33,502 nucleotides of DNA from a virus. Shown in pieces: positions 20,248 to 30,391 of the stretch; position 1 is the stretch's first letter; every line of letters begins with the position of its first letter. A program made the translations under genes and the position numbers. The stretch is from positions 1 to 33,502 of IMG/VR virus record IMGVR_UViG_3300021376_000200. The stretch is one strand, 5' to 3'. The notes under the pieces were generated by a model. That model saw only the letters and a program-made list of their open reading frames with translations. It made no database searches and had not been told where the DNA came from.

Positions 20248-23200
20248 AGCTGCGCCATCCTTCTAAGCTCTTTGATATCAATCCCCGAAAGCATATCCCG
20301 CTCGATCTCACGGAGCTCCTTGATGGCCTGTTGTTTCTCACGGGCCGACATATCTGGGGACTGGGTAATCCTAGAGATTTCCCGCCGGATTGTTGACAGA
20401 TCCTTGGTGATCTTATTGGTGGCCTTCTGAAGCCCGATGCGGTTGATGTTCTTCTCGTCAGCCAAGAACTCCTCAATCTCATGTGGGCTACGGGCCTTCA
20501 TGTCATTTAGGGTATTGACGGCCTTGGAGACCTCATCCCGCAGGACATAGAAGTCGTTCTTTAAGCCGGTCTCATATTCCCTGCGGACAAACCCGCTGGT
20601 GCTAGGCAGGGCCGCTAATGCCTCTCTGACTGTCATTTCTGGCCTTGGCACGGATGGATCGCTGTGGAGTAGGCCGTTGGTCAGGAAGAGCGTCAGGCCC
20701 CCTACAGAGCCAAGCATACCCCGAATCAGGTGATCGGCGGCTATCGGTGATATAGCACCCGTATTCCCCAAGATTTTGGCTAGCTCGGAGGTGGAGTCAT
20801 TGAACTGTCGTTCGGTCTCCAAACCCTTCTGGTATGTCCCCACCAGTGGCCGGCCTTGGAAGAAATTGTAGTTAATGCCGACTTCCACGACTGGCTTGAT
20901 GGCCTGGGGAACCACGGTCGGACTGAACAGGGAGTTACCCAAGGCGGCCTTGAGGGAGTCCCTGAACTTACGGCCATCGGCTGACCCCTGATTGGTCATC
21001 ATCATGTAGGTATGTTCAGTGATGATCTTGGGGATGGCGAAGATATCTGGCCGGATTGGGATGGACATCTTCGTGCCCGGAATCATCAAGAGGCGGTCAC
21101 GGATAATTGACGGGGTGTCTTTATATTCCTCGTCATCGTCCATCATCATCGAGTAGATCAAGGCTAGGGTAGTCATGGCCGCAGTCGTGTAGGCCAGAGT
21201 CTTCAAAGCCTCCTTGCGGTCTGTTGGGGAAATACCTACCCCAGAGATTGTCTTGATCGCTACGTGTTGGGCGGCGAGGTAGGCGTTAAAGAATGGGATA
21301 ACCTGTCCAGCCAAGGAAAGCATCTTGCTGCTTCCACGGTTACGGAAGTTGATCAGTTGGAAGGCTTTCTCTAGGGCCTCAGCACGGCTTACACCTTGAG
21401 CGATAGATGCCTCATAGACTGCCTGACGAACAGCGTTATCCGAGGCCATGGAAATGTGCTCCAAGAACCCTTTAACTTTGTTCCAAACCCCCGGCCTTGA
21501 CCTCAGTCCAGCCGCTACCTCTGCATCGGTACGGGCGATTGCTGAGGTGAAGTCACGGATGCCGACTATTCCGATGCGTTCTAAGTCCTTGTTGGTCTTG
21601 CTGGCCTTAAACAGGGTAAGGACAAACTCCTTGACTGCCCGAGCCGGAATGCTCAAGGCAAACCGTGGCTTTAAGCCAGAGGTATAAATGGCAGCAAATG
21701 CGTCTTGAGGAACCTGAGAAAGTGAGAACAGGGGGTTTAAAACCACAGACTGACGCAAGAAGTCAGAAAACTTTGAAGCCAGCTTCCATGTTGGTATGGA
21801 GATTGACTCAAGTCCTGCAAAGGCTTCCATGAACAGCGGGTCGTTAAGGTTGTAAAACTCAGCTACGCCATCCCTCCAGACCCGGACAGAGTTTTTACCC
21901 TTCTGAGCTTCCTTAACCTTTTGAGCAATCCCCGCTTCTACGGCGGCATCAATCTTGGCAACAGCCAGACGGTTCATTACCGCCCGCTTGACAGAGTACT
22001 GAGTCCATCGAGCTATGTTGTCAAAGATGTCATTGACGGCGAGCTTGGAGCCCTTGAGTTTCTTTTCCTTAGCCTGGACCTGAAGACCACGGAGGAATTC
22101 TTTCGGACCTTTACCCTGCTCTAACTGATCCTCACGGTAAAACGGTACATAGTCTATGTTTGAGAGAAGGATCTCGGCCTCCTCAACAGTCCACAGTCCG
22201 CTCTTGATAAGCTCTACGCCAGCACTTAGGCGCATACCATTCCAAGTGTCGATGATCTTATTCATCTCCTTGGGCATGAGGTCGATCAAACTTAGGCCAG
22301 CGTTGATCTCATCCTCAGTCATGTGGATGAACTTGAAGTCCTTCATCTTGCGGCGCAGTTCAGCCTCAAGAAGCTTCTTCATGGAGAGGTCGCCCTCTGT
22401 ACGGGCTTGGGCGATACGGGCCCTAATCTCTTCGACCTGAGTACTTAAAGCGTCATTAAAGTCTTGCAAGGAGCGCAGGCGTTTGGCCTCAAAGGCGGTG
22501 TGAGCTACCCGTTCCGCTTGCTCCTTGGACATCTTGTACTTAGTGGCAAGCTCATCAATTGCCTTGACTAAAGTTATAAGATTGTCCTTATTGTCTACGG
22601 CTTCGTATTTGTAAGTCTCAGGGTTATAGCGGATCCCACCATAGCGCAAGAACAGACTAGCCACGGCGTCTGCATGGACAGCCTGACTTGAACTGATAGA
22701 AAGTAATACGCCAATCTTTTCCTGTTGAGACTTTGTGGTGTCTTCAAGCGTTCTACGGATAGCGTTGTTTAGGGCCGCATCACTGCTAAATGCCCAAGTC
22801 TCAATCTGATCCATCCATTTGGTGGCCGCCTTCTTGGCGTTCTCAGGAGTGAGTTTGACATTACCCTTATCGTCAACGAACGCCTCTTTGAGTCTTTGGA
22901 CATTTGTCTTCTCAGGCTCAAGCCCACGGCCAAGAGTGTTAACCACATCCAAGGCCATCTTCCCTGCTGCCTCGGGAGAAAGTCTTTGGCTAAACAGAAA
23001 CTCCTCTTTGGGGGCGTAGACAACGTTCTTGGCAAATACCTGATCCCCAATCTGGATGATCTCGTCAGCCGATACTACAGGGTCGGTATTCTTTTTATCG
23101 TAGAAATAAGCATGACGCTCTGGGTCTACTCCGACCTGGGTCCATGACGGATCATTCAAGGATGCCTGAGCGATGGCGACTGCTTGATCTGGGGTGATCT

Positions 23201-26200
23201 TAGAGTACGAACCCTCCATGGTCTGGAGCGGCTCTTTGAATGCGCCAGAGGCAATCTTTAAAGCCCGTACCTGATTACCCACGGCAAACTGAACATCTGT
23301 CAGTCTAGCCACGCTGTCATAGCCGATGATAGGTTGCTTGGCAGAACCAATGTTTGGTTTCGGCTGATGGATTGCTACGACCGGAACGCCCTTACGGGTG
23401 GAGTCAATATCTAACCTAGTGCCTACACGGGTTCCCTCTGGGATATCAGGGAAAGCCATGGGCTTTTGGTTAGCCTTAAGAATGTTAGCCACCTCTTCAC
23501 GGCTATTCGGAGTCCTGACACCTTGAGGAACACGGATAGGCTTGTACTGGTTTACAAGACTGTCAAACTCTTGAGCGGTAATCAGGCCTTCCTGTAGCTG
23601 ATTGGCTGCATCCCTGAGCGCATCGCTTCTGCCAACGATAGGCTTACCTTCGGAGTACAGGAACTCTTCCTTGGCGGCGTACTTAACATTCTTAGCAAAG
23701 ACCGCATCACCAATCTGAATCACCTCATCAGCGTTGGTTACCGGCTGGGTATTGCGCTTGTCGTAAAAGTAAGAATGCCGTGTTGGATCAATACCTATCT
23801 CTGTCCACTCTGGAGAGGCAAAGATGCTAGTGGCTTCGGCATATGCGTCATCAGGGGATACATTGACCCACCGCCCTTCCATAGTCTGAAGGGGTTGTTT
23901 CCTCCTGCCCATCGCCATCTCAAGCGATTCGCTCGAATTGCCAGGGGAGAATGTGACATCTCGAATTTTGGCAACGCTCTTAAATCCAATCACCTTACCT
24001 ACGGATTTAGATTCTACTCCGCCGGGGCGTTTGGTGTGAATGGTGACAACCGGCACACCTTTCTTGGTAGCCTCGATGTCAAGCCGTGTACCGACAGGGG
24101 TATTCTCTGCAATCTGTGGGTTGACTTTTTCCCGCTGAGTAACATTGAGAGCCTCTTTCATTTCGGCTTCAGTTTTGGGCTTAGGCACAACCTGACGAGC
24201 TACGATAGGACGGTACTTATTGACCATCTCATCAAACTCTGCAGAGGTTATCTTCCCATCGGCAAGGTCTACTGCCGCCTGACGCAGTTCCTCAGAACGT
24301 CCGGGTGGGAGCTTCTTGAGCATCTCTGAGAACTCAATGTCAGGAACCCCCATATCTTCAGAAGTATCTTTCACCACCAGTGCGGGGAAAGACTTGATAC
24401 CCAGTTCTTTTAAAGCATCAAACCGGTGCGAACCTTCAAGAATGTAATATCCGTCTTTGTCATAAACCACAATTAACGGATTGAGTTTTTGACTTTCGCT
24501 AATCTTGTCAGCAAGTTCCTTGGTGTAGTTTTCCTGAGAGCGGTTTGCATATATTGGTGCTCCTTGATCCTCAAAAACCGAGTACGGAACTTCACGGATG
24601 CCAAGGATTTTGTAAGAATCAAGCGAAGAATCAATAGAGGATCTGTTAGATACCGTATCCCCAACATACAGACCGCCCACCATTTTCTTGGCTTGAGGCA
24701 AATCTTCCGGAAGGATGGCTTGAACCTTATATCCCTCACTAGGTTGTATGTTACTTAATCCTTGTTCTTCAATTTTTGATGCCTCTCCTATAGTGGAGGG
24801 CAGAATCTGAGCACGGGACTTAACCTTGTTTAGATACTGTACAAATGTCTCATCCGGCAGATATCCCTGTCCTTTGACAGTCTTATAGAACTTACGCAGG
24901 GCTTGGGCTAAACGAGCAAAGAACTGTTCTACAACCCCGACCGGCTTCTCACTAGAAACTGCCCAGCGGGAAACCTGATCCGCATACCACTCACTGAATG
25001 ATCTCCAGTATGGAGTTAATCCCATAGAGGGCTTTTCTAAAGCGCCTTCTGGGAATCTTGAAATCTGTGCGGTTGTCTTGGCACGAAGAGAATGTACATA
25101 GTCCCGAATGTTCTTCGGTTTGTTTCTAACTAGGAAGCGATTATATGCCGCTGTGATTTCTTTTTTCGTAGCGGGGTCTGCCTGTTCAAATACTTCCCTT
25201 TGATGGATATGCCCCAACTCATGGGCAATCGTCTCCAACATCCTTGTAAGACTGGTGGACTTAGTGAAGACGATGTGATAGTTACCATCCTCCCACTTCT
25301 GCATATATCCCTCAGCGTAAGGATTTAATGCCCCGCCAATGATCGAGCGGTGTGGGCCGGTATATTTGTTTCGGTTTCTCTTGACTGCATCAAGGGTGGT
25401 GATATGAATCTTGGCGTTCATGCCAAGTTCTTTCCTCCATCCCCTAAGCACTCCCTCAATCTTGGGATCAATGTCCTCTGAGACTGATATGCCTTGACTA
25501 AACTTCACATACGGGTTGGCGTTGTGTTTAGCCCTAGCGTCAGCCTCAAGTTGTTCAGCTAAGTCCCTGAGATAAACTTTTGTCTCAAAGGGTATTAATT
25601 TGCCTGTGTAACTACGAACATCCGTGCTAGTTCTACGGCGGCCCACAGATGCTATGTAACGCATGTTCCCGTATTTGGGATCAGCGACACGCAACATACT
25701 GGTATTACCTTGCTGCCAGACCACCTCACCAAGTAACTCTTCAGCTAATTCTTCAGCCACCCTGCGCTCTTTGGGGGTAGCGTTAATTCGTCCTCCCAAC
25801 TCTGCCTCGCTAGAAGCCATGGGAAGCTCAGTGACTGGGGCGGCTGTAGGAGCAGGCCTTGTTCCTGATTTTTCTTCATATGAACGGCGTCTACGGTCAA
25901 AGACCATCTTGAACTGGCCTTCGTTAAACCGTTGCTCAGGGGGTAACTCTTTGGCGAATGCCTGGTATTTCTTCCAAGCTGCTTTGGTTTCATTAATCCT
26001 ACGGGCTGTAGACTGCTTGGGATTCTCACCGGCAGGGGGAGGACCTAAAGCCTCAACTTCAGCATCAATAAAATCAGATGTCTTCTTAGCGGCAGATGAT
26101 GGAGCGACCTCAACTTCTTTTGTGGGAGTCTGAGCCTTAAGTGGTTTAGAAAGTTTTGAATATATTTCAAAGTATTTCTTTGGCATTAGAACTGTTTCTA

Positions 26201-28544
26201 ATGACTCTCGAAATACATTCTTCATTGTTTCTCTTATGTCATCAATATTTCCTAAATTTTCCCCACCACTACCATCTGGCATATTGTTATAAGTTTGATC
26301 AGATTGTTTAAAACCAATCATGTCATCAAAAATTACTATGTCTGTTCTCTTTACATTTTTGTTTTGAGTAAAGTAATAACGCACTTGCTCATCACGAGTT
26401 GGAAACTCTGGTAATGTATACAAAGGCTCTGGATTTTCACTAAACCCTGCATCAATTTCTGATTTTTCTGTGGCTGCAGGTTTATAAGAAATAATTTGTG
26501 GATGGCCGAAAACGTTGTACAGGGTCTTAGCCATATCCCCCCGTGGATCCATGTCAATGACGATACCGTCATATCCTTGTCCCTTAACCAAGGTTGCAAG
26601 CGCTTCTGTCATCCTTTTGACAACAGACTCCTCAAGGCTAAATGGATTGGGATACTTCCATCCCGCCTGACGGGTCAGCGCTCTCCACTCGTCATCGTTA
26701 CGAATGACTAGCGGGTTATTTAGAGTTACTGTTTCCCGAGAAATTTTATCGCCATAGTTCTTGGCGCTTTCCTCTGTGTCTGCAATGTATCTTCCCTCGC
26801 CACCAACTGCGATACGGGCGCCGGTATAGATGTCTTTCTTGGGCTTACCCTCTCCACGGAATCCTTCAAAAGTAAATGGCTTGCCGGTTTCTACATCGCC
26901 AAGTGTGGATACAGGAGGAGCCATGTCCTCAACAGTGGGTAACTCCACACGGGGTTCTTGAACTGGCTCGGCAACAGGCGCTTCGGGAGCAACAGCCTCT
27001 GGAGCAACAGTTTCTGGGGCGGCGGTTTTCTTGGCTCGTAACCCTGCAATTATGTCGTCTGGTGTGGTGCTTGCTGTAACTGTGATGCCGTTTTCTTGGG
27101 CAATCCTTCGAAGATTATTGGTTACAAACCCTGGGATTCCACCGGCATCAACCGAATCTAGTAAGGCTTCAGCGTCAGGAGTTAATACAGAAGGCGTTGG
27201 TGCAACAGGAACCTCTGGTGCGGCAGGCGCTTTTGGCACAGTTATTTCAGGAGCCGCAGGCACTTCTGGTGGAGTGATTTCTGGGGCGGACGCAATCTCC
27301 GGCTGTGGAGCAATTTCTGGTGGCTTGGCTATAACCGGCGCTGGCGCATCTTCAGGGGAAAATGTTTTCTTGACCGCATCCTCAATCGACACCCCAGTAC
27401 TAACCACATTGGTCAGGTCTATCTCCTCGCCCTTATCGTCCCTAGCAAATATGTTTCCTGCATCGTCTTGGGTGACCGTGACCTGAGATGGGTTGCCGTC
27501 AAAATCGGTAATTTCATAAATGTTTGTGGATGTGACCTTTGGCTCTGATGGCGGTGTGACTCCGGGAGCCGCAGCTCTACGTCCGGTAACAGCACCGATA
27601 CCAGCACCAAGTCCAAAGCCAGCCAAGCCCTCAAGAGTTCCCTGCTCGATGGCTCCACGGAAGGTATCAACATCAAACCCTTCCTTCTGTAGCGCAAGGT
27701 TAGCGGCTACCTGTTCCTGTGCGGCTTGGAAGAACTCAGGTGTAAATTCAGTTACACCGCCCTCAATTGCCCTACGACCAATTCCTTTAGCAGTTTCCTC
27801 TGCGGCTTTCTTGGCCGCAAACCGGTTAACGATCATCCTCTCAATACCGGTTGAGCCAGCAAGCGCACCTAACGCTGTACCGCCAAGGATTGATCCCCAG
27901 TTCTCACCGCCAAATGATTGAGCCTCGGAGGCTTTTTTCTCCGCTACATCAGAACTTTCACCAGCCCCAATCAGAGCGTCCTTTACAGATTCGTAGATGG
28001 TTCCTTTAACAAGACCAGTACCCATCAAGGCACCGATGCCAGACTGAACTCCTATGACACCAGCCTTACCAAGTTTTAAAAGGTTGGCGTATAGACCACC
28101 AGCTATCGCAGGGACGGCTGTACCCAAGGCCTGAGACATGATGTCAACAGGAGCCGTGGCAAACGCTTTAGCACCGGCCAACACCCTTTCAGCAACGCCC
28201 TTATCCTCGGCTTCAGCCATGATTCGGGCAATCTCTTTCTGATCATTTTTGGCTTGTGCAGACAGAAGGCTATCCATGTAGCCCTCTACTCCACTTAGTG
28301 CCTCAGATATTAGATTATCTGCACCGAAGATATTGGTAAGAGATTTGACTCCGGTAACTACACCTTTACCAGCCTGGACGGGAATATCTAATAGCTGACG
28401 GCCAAAACCAGATTCCTCTTCTGGTTGTGGGGACTGACGCATACGGTATTCGATAGCGTCAATAACCTCTTCTCTAGTAGCCCCTACTGGGCCTTCGATG
28501 CTATAGGTCTTACCGTCCGGCCCTTGGATACTGTATTGAGGCAT
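20244..28544 (-). CDS. Giant phage polyvalent protein (ART-like, zincin, ParB-like, LPD38-like)
   Basis: 2766 residues. In order: an N-terminal motif (YSIQGPDGKTYSIEGPVGAT) at 4-23; glycine/alanine-rich hydrophobic segments at about 135-330; a proline-rich linker at about 410-470; an ADP-ribosyltransferase-like region at about 555-685 (FRGEG, GEGRYIADTEESAKNYG, GYDGIVIDM); a zincin metallopeptidase with AHELGHIHQ near 1105; a ParB-like domain with YILEGSHRFDALKELG near 1365; a tandem pair of 223-residue repeats at about 1415-1860; and a C-terminal LPD38-like region from about 2250 with a membrane helix near 2445-2465. This plan is that of the phage polyvalent proteins, injected with DNA to act on host targets. 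It is the last gene of the late operon. Confidence 0.85.
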   Translation of the reverse strand: MPQYSIQGPDGKTYSIEGPVGATREEVIDAIEYRMRQSPQPEEESGFGRQLLDIPVQAGKGVVTGVKSLTNIFGADNLISEALSGVEGYMDSLLSAQAKNDQKEIARIMAEAEDKGVAERVLAGAKAFATAPVDIMSQALGTAVPAIAGGLYANLLKLGKAGVIGVQSGIGALMGTGLVKGTIYESVKDALIGAGESSDVAEKKASEAQSFGGENWGSILGGTALGALAGSTGIERMIVNRFAAKKAAEETAKGIGRRAIEGGVTEFTPEFFQAAQEQVAANLALQKEGFDVDTFRGAIEQGTLEGLAGFGLGAGIGAVTGRRAAAPGVTPPSEPKVTSTNIYEITDFDGNPSQVTVTQDDAGNIFARDDKGEEIDLTNVVSTGVSIEDAVKKTFSPEDAPAPVIAKPPEIAPQPEIASAPEITPPEVPAAPEITVPKAPAAPEVPVAPTPSVLTPDAEALLDSVDAGGIPGFVTNNLRRIAQENGITVTASTTPDDIIAGLRAKKTAAPETVAPEAVAPEAPVAEPVQEPRVELPTVEDMAPPVSTLGDVETGKPFTFEGFRGEGKPKKDIYTGARIAVGGEGRYIADTEESAKNYGDKISRETVTLNNPLVIRNDDEWRALTRQAGWKYPNPFSLEESVVKRMTEALATLVKGQGYDGIVIDMDPRGDMAKTLYNVFGHPQIISYKPAATEKSEIDAGFSENPEPLYTLPEFPTRDEQVRYYFTQNKNVKRTDIVIFDDMIGFKQSDQTYNNMPDGSGGENLGNIDDIRETMKNVFRESLETVLMPKKYFEIYSKLSKPLKAQTPTKEVEVAPSSAAKKTSDFIDAEVEALGPPPAGENPKQSTARRINETKAAWKKYQAFAKELPPEQRFNEGQFKMVFDRRRRSYEEKSGTRPAPTAAPVTELPMASSEAELGGRINATPKERRVAEELAEELLGEVVWQQGNTSMLRVADPKYGNMRYIASVGRRRTSTDVRSYTGKLIPFETKVYLRDLAEQLEADARAKHNANPYVKFSQGISVSEDIDPKIEGVLRGWRKELGMNAKIHITTLDAVKRNRNKYTGPHRSIIGGALNPYAEGYMQKWEDGNYHIVFTKSTSLTRMLETIAHELGHIHQREVFEQADPATKKEITAAYNRFLVRNKPKNIRDYVHSLRAKTTAQISRFPEGALEKPSMGLTPYWRSFSEWYADQVSRWAVSSEKPVGVVEQFFARLAQALRKFYKTVKGQGYLPDETFVQYLNKVKSRAQILPSTIGEASKIEEQGLSNIQPSEGYKVQAILPEDLPQAKKMVGGLYVGDTVSNRSSIDSSLDSYKILGIREVPYSVFEDQGAPIYANRSQENYTKELADKISESQKLNPLIVVYDKDGYYILEGSHRFDALKELGIKSFPALVVKDTSEDMGVPDIEFSEMLKKLPPGRSEELRQAAVDLADGKITSAEFDEMVNKYRPIVARQVVPKPKTEAEMKEALNVTQREKVNPQIAENTPVGTRLDIEATKKGVPVVTIHTKRPGGVESKSVGKVIGFKSVAKIRDVTFSPGNSSESLEMAMGRRKQPLQTMEGRWVNVSPDDAYAEATSIFASPEWTEIGIDPTRHSYFYDKRNTQPVTNADEVIQIGDAVFAKNVKYAAKEEFLYSEGKPIVGRSDALRDAANQLQEGLITAQEFDSLVNQYKPIRVPQGVRTPNSREEVANILKANQKPMAFPDIPEGTRVGTRLDIDSTRKGVPVVAIHQPKPNIGSAKQPIIGYDSVARLTDVQFAVGNQVRALKIASGAFKEPLQTMEGSYSKITPDQAVAIAQASLNDPSWTQVGVDPERHAYFYDKKNTDPVVSADEIIQIGDQVFAKNVVYAPKEEFLFSQRLSPEAAGKMALDVVNTLGRGLEPEKTNVQRLKEAFVDDKGNVKLTPENAKKAATKWMDQIETWAFSSDAALNNAIRRTLEDTTKSQQEKIGVLLSISSSQAVHADAVASLFLRYGGIRYNPETYKYEAVDNKDNLITLVKAIDELATKYKMSKEQAERVAHTAFEAKRLRSLQDFNDALSTQVEEIRARIAQARTEGDLSMKKLLEAELRRKMKDFKFIHMTEDEINAGLSLIDLMPKEMNKIIDTWNGMRLSAGVELIKSGLWTVEEAEILLSNIDYVPFYREDQLEQGKGPKEFLRGLQVQAKEKKLKGSKLAVNDIFDNIARWTQYSVKRAVMNRLAVAKIDAAVEAGIAQKVKEAQKGKNSVRVWRDGVAEFYNLNDPLFMEAFAGLESISIPTWKLASKFSDFLRQSVVLNPLFSLSQVPQDAFAAIYTSGLKPRFALSIPARAVKEFVLTLFKASKTNKDLERIGIVGIRDFTSAIARTDAEVAAGLRSRPGVWNKVKGFLEHISMASDNAVRQAVYEASIAQGVSRAEALEKAFQLINFRNRGSSKMLSLAGQVIPFFNAYLAAQHVAIKTISGVGISPTDRKEALKTLAYTTAAMTTLALIYSMMMDDDEEYKDTPSIIRDRLLMIPGTKMSIPIRPDIFAIPKIITEHTYMMMTNQGSADGRKFRDSLKAALGNSLFSPTVVPQAIKPVVEVGINYNFFQGRPLVGTYQKGLETERQFNDSTSELAKILGNTGAISPIAADHLIRGMLGSVGGLTLFLTNGLLHSDPSVPRPEMTVREALAALPSTSGFVRREYETGLKNDFYVLRDEVSKAVNTLNDMKARSPHEIEEFLADEKNINRIGLQKATNKITKDLSTIRREISRITQSPDMSAREKQQAIKELREIERDMLSGIDIKELRRMAQL
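22962..24299 (-). repeat. Tandem duplication of a 223-codon unit in the polyvalent gene
   Basis: Two adjacent units of exactly 669 bp encode related domains. Landmarks repeat with the same offset: RSEELRQAA and RSDALRDAA, then VGTRLDIEATKKGVP and VGTRLDIDSTRKGVP. Both units end with a DKRNTQPV / DKKNTDPV block and IQIGD.VFAKNV. The copies have diverged at many residues, so the duplication is old, yet no net length change has accumulated between landmarks. Confidence 0.8.
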
Positions 28545-28546
28545 GG

Positions 28547-30388
28547 CTACTTACCTACGTTGAGTTTTCCCCACTTGGAATAGTCTTTTGCAACAGATGA
28601 ACCAACAGGTTCTTGTTCACCAAAGTCTAATCCATACCCCTTGAGTATACGGTTTCTGCCACTTATTGCTAATCTGTCTACATAGTCCGGATCACGCTTG
28701 AGCAACTCTTGAAGTTGCTTATTACGTGGGTCAAGAACATTTCCTAGAATCTTGCCAAACTCGTCCCGAATCCGCTTTTCCTCCATCGAGGCAAGCGTCA
28801 TCCCTTGGTTCAGACGCCTATCTTCTCCACGCATTCTGGACTCTTCTCCAAATCGGTACTGACCAAGACGGCCAGCCAAGATGTCTTCCTCTTCCTGACG
28901 GGTAAGTTTCCTAGCACCGGCGTACTGCTCAATACCTTTAAGTGCCCCTGCTCCAACATTTTGAGAGGCATAGGGTGACTTACCAGCCATCATTCCTAGA
29001 CCAGCAGCAAGGATTGCAAGATTCTTGTCTTCTTCTTTTTGAGCAGCAAGACGGCCTTCGCGTTCTGTCAGTAAACGATCTAACTTGTCGCCGTAAATAT
29101 CTTTTTTCTCACCGGCTTTATTAACCTTAGAAGATTTTTTCTCAGACTCATCTTCGCGTCTTTCACGGTCAGCAGCAGCGGCCATTCCCAGTGATGCCGG
29201 AGTAATTGGTCTACGTCCATACAGGAAGTCTGAAAATTGCCGCTGTCTTTCCTCTACATCTGCCGATGTTTTACCCTTTGTCAAAGCCTCTATTCCACGC
29301 TCCTCTACGCCTGTCCCAAGGAAAGGATCAAATGTAGACCCTAGTCCCTGTGTTGCAGGACGCAGACTGCGGGATGCCAAAAGAGCTGCATAGTCGGTTG
29401 GCTCCTTGTCTCTACCTTCCATGACAGATGCCGCAGGGATTATCGGCTGTCCGGTCGGTGCCAAGGAGAAATTCCCTAACTGTTCACGCCGAGCCGCTTG
29501 AACTTTCTTGGCTGCTGCCTCTTGGCGCTCTATGAAATTACGCCGCTCGGGAGATATACCAGCTACATACTTTCTAGTTTCAGCGACATCTGGAACTTGA
29601 TTGCCAGCCCTTTGAACCGCACCTGGACCAGCGTTATATGCCGCCGCCGCAAGGATCGGGTCATTGAAACGATTCTGCATGGCAGCGCGATACCGAGACC
29701 CAAAGTCAATATTCAGTTGTGGGTTCTCTAGAAGTTTGGACGCCGATTCTTTTGACTGATCGCCAAATTGAATTCCTCTTTGTTTAGCCAAATCAAAAAT
29801 GTTTGGCAGTCCGTATCCGGGATTCATAGCCGTAGAGGGCATGATCTGCATCAGTCCACGAGCTCCGGCGCGGGAGGTGGCTGTCTCTGGCATTCCTAGG
29901 CCACCTGTTTCCCTATACAGAATTTCTAAGTCTCTGGCTGGATCTTCTCCACGGCTCAGAGCGTTTTTAATAACTTCGTCTTCAAACGGATGCTTCTTCT
30001 TGCCCATACGGATTGAAGATAGGTCAACCATTTCACCAGTGCTGTAAGACGGAATATCTCCACCGTCTGCAAAAGCCACGATTCCGCCGCTATCAAAACT
30101 CGGTACGGCATCCTCGGGAACTGGCAGGGAGTCAAGCCCCCTTTCCATCGGCATCTCTTGTGCGGCTCTTAAGCCAGCACGGGGACGGGCAAGAACCTCT
30201 TCAGCGACCGTGGCGGTAGGCTGTTGTTCTTTGGCGGCCGCACCGCGCATCCGGTCAATGAACATACCGGCCATGACGGCGACTGTGGGATTAATGACTC
30301 CCATCTGAGCGGCCTGAGCGATCTTGCGCTTATCGCCACCATATTGGGCGGCGACTTTTTCAGGTGACATCAGGTCAATATCTCTCAT
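28547..30388 (-). CDS. Virion lytic transglycosylase (SLT domain)
   Basis: 613 residues. The N-terminus MSPEKVAAQYGGDKRKIAQA and GGIVAFADGG are typical of virion proteins of uncultured marine and freshwater phages. The SLT lysozyme-like domain spans about 130-290: catalytic Glu at 160 in LYRETGG, GARGLMQIMPSTA near 175-187, and AYNAGPGAV near 250. It cuts peptidoglycan between MurNAc and GlcNAc during DNA entry. The C-terminal half is helical and charged. It begins three bases after the upstream stop and ends just before the polyvalent gene, so both are probably assembled as internal virion proteins. Confidence 0.88.
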   Translation of the reverse strand: MRDIDLMSPEKVAAQYGGDKRKIAQAAQMGVINPTVAVMAGMFIDRMRGAAAKEQQPTATVAEEVLARPRAGLRAAQEMPMERGLDSLPVPEDAVPSFDSGGIVAFADGGDIPSYSTGEMVDLSSIRMGKKKHPFEDEVIKNALSRGEDPARDLEILYRETGGLGMPETATSRAGARGLMQIMPSTAMNPGYGLPNIFDLAKQRGIQFGDQSKESASKLLENPQLNIDFGSRYRAAMQNRFNDPILAAAAYNAGPGAVQRAGNQVPDVAETRKYVAGISPERRNFIERQEAAAKKVQAARREQLGNFSLAPTGQPIIPAASVMEGRDKEPTDYAALLASRSLRPATQGLGSTFDPFLGTGVEERGIEALTKGKTSADVEERQRQFSDFLYGRRPITPASLGMAAAADRERREDESEKKSSKVNKAGEKKDIYGDKLDRLLTEREGRLAAQKEEDKNLAILAAGLGMMAGKSPYASQNVGAGALKGIEQYAGARKLTRQEEEDILAGRLGQYRFGEESRMRGEDRRLNQGMTLASMEEKRIRDEFGKILGNVLDPRNKQLQELLKRDPDYVDRLAISGRNRILKGYGLDFGEQEPVGSSVAKDYSKWGKLNVGK

Positions 30389-30391
30389 GTC

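Noticed and set aside
23775-24329. 184-residue plus-strand frame
   Set aside because: It is antisense to the polyvalent gene, with no start signal and no recognised motif.
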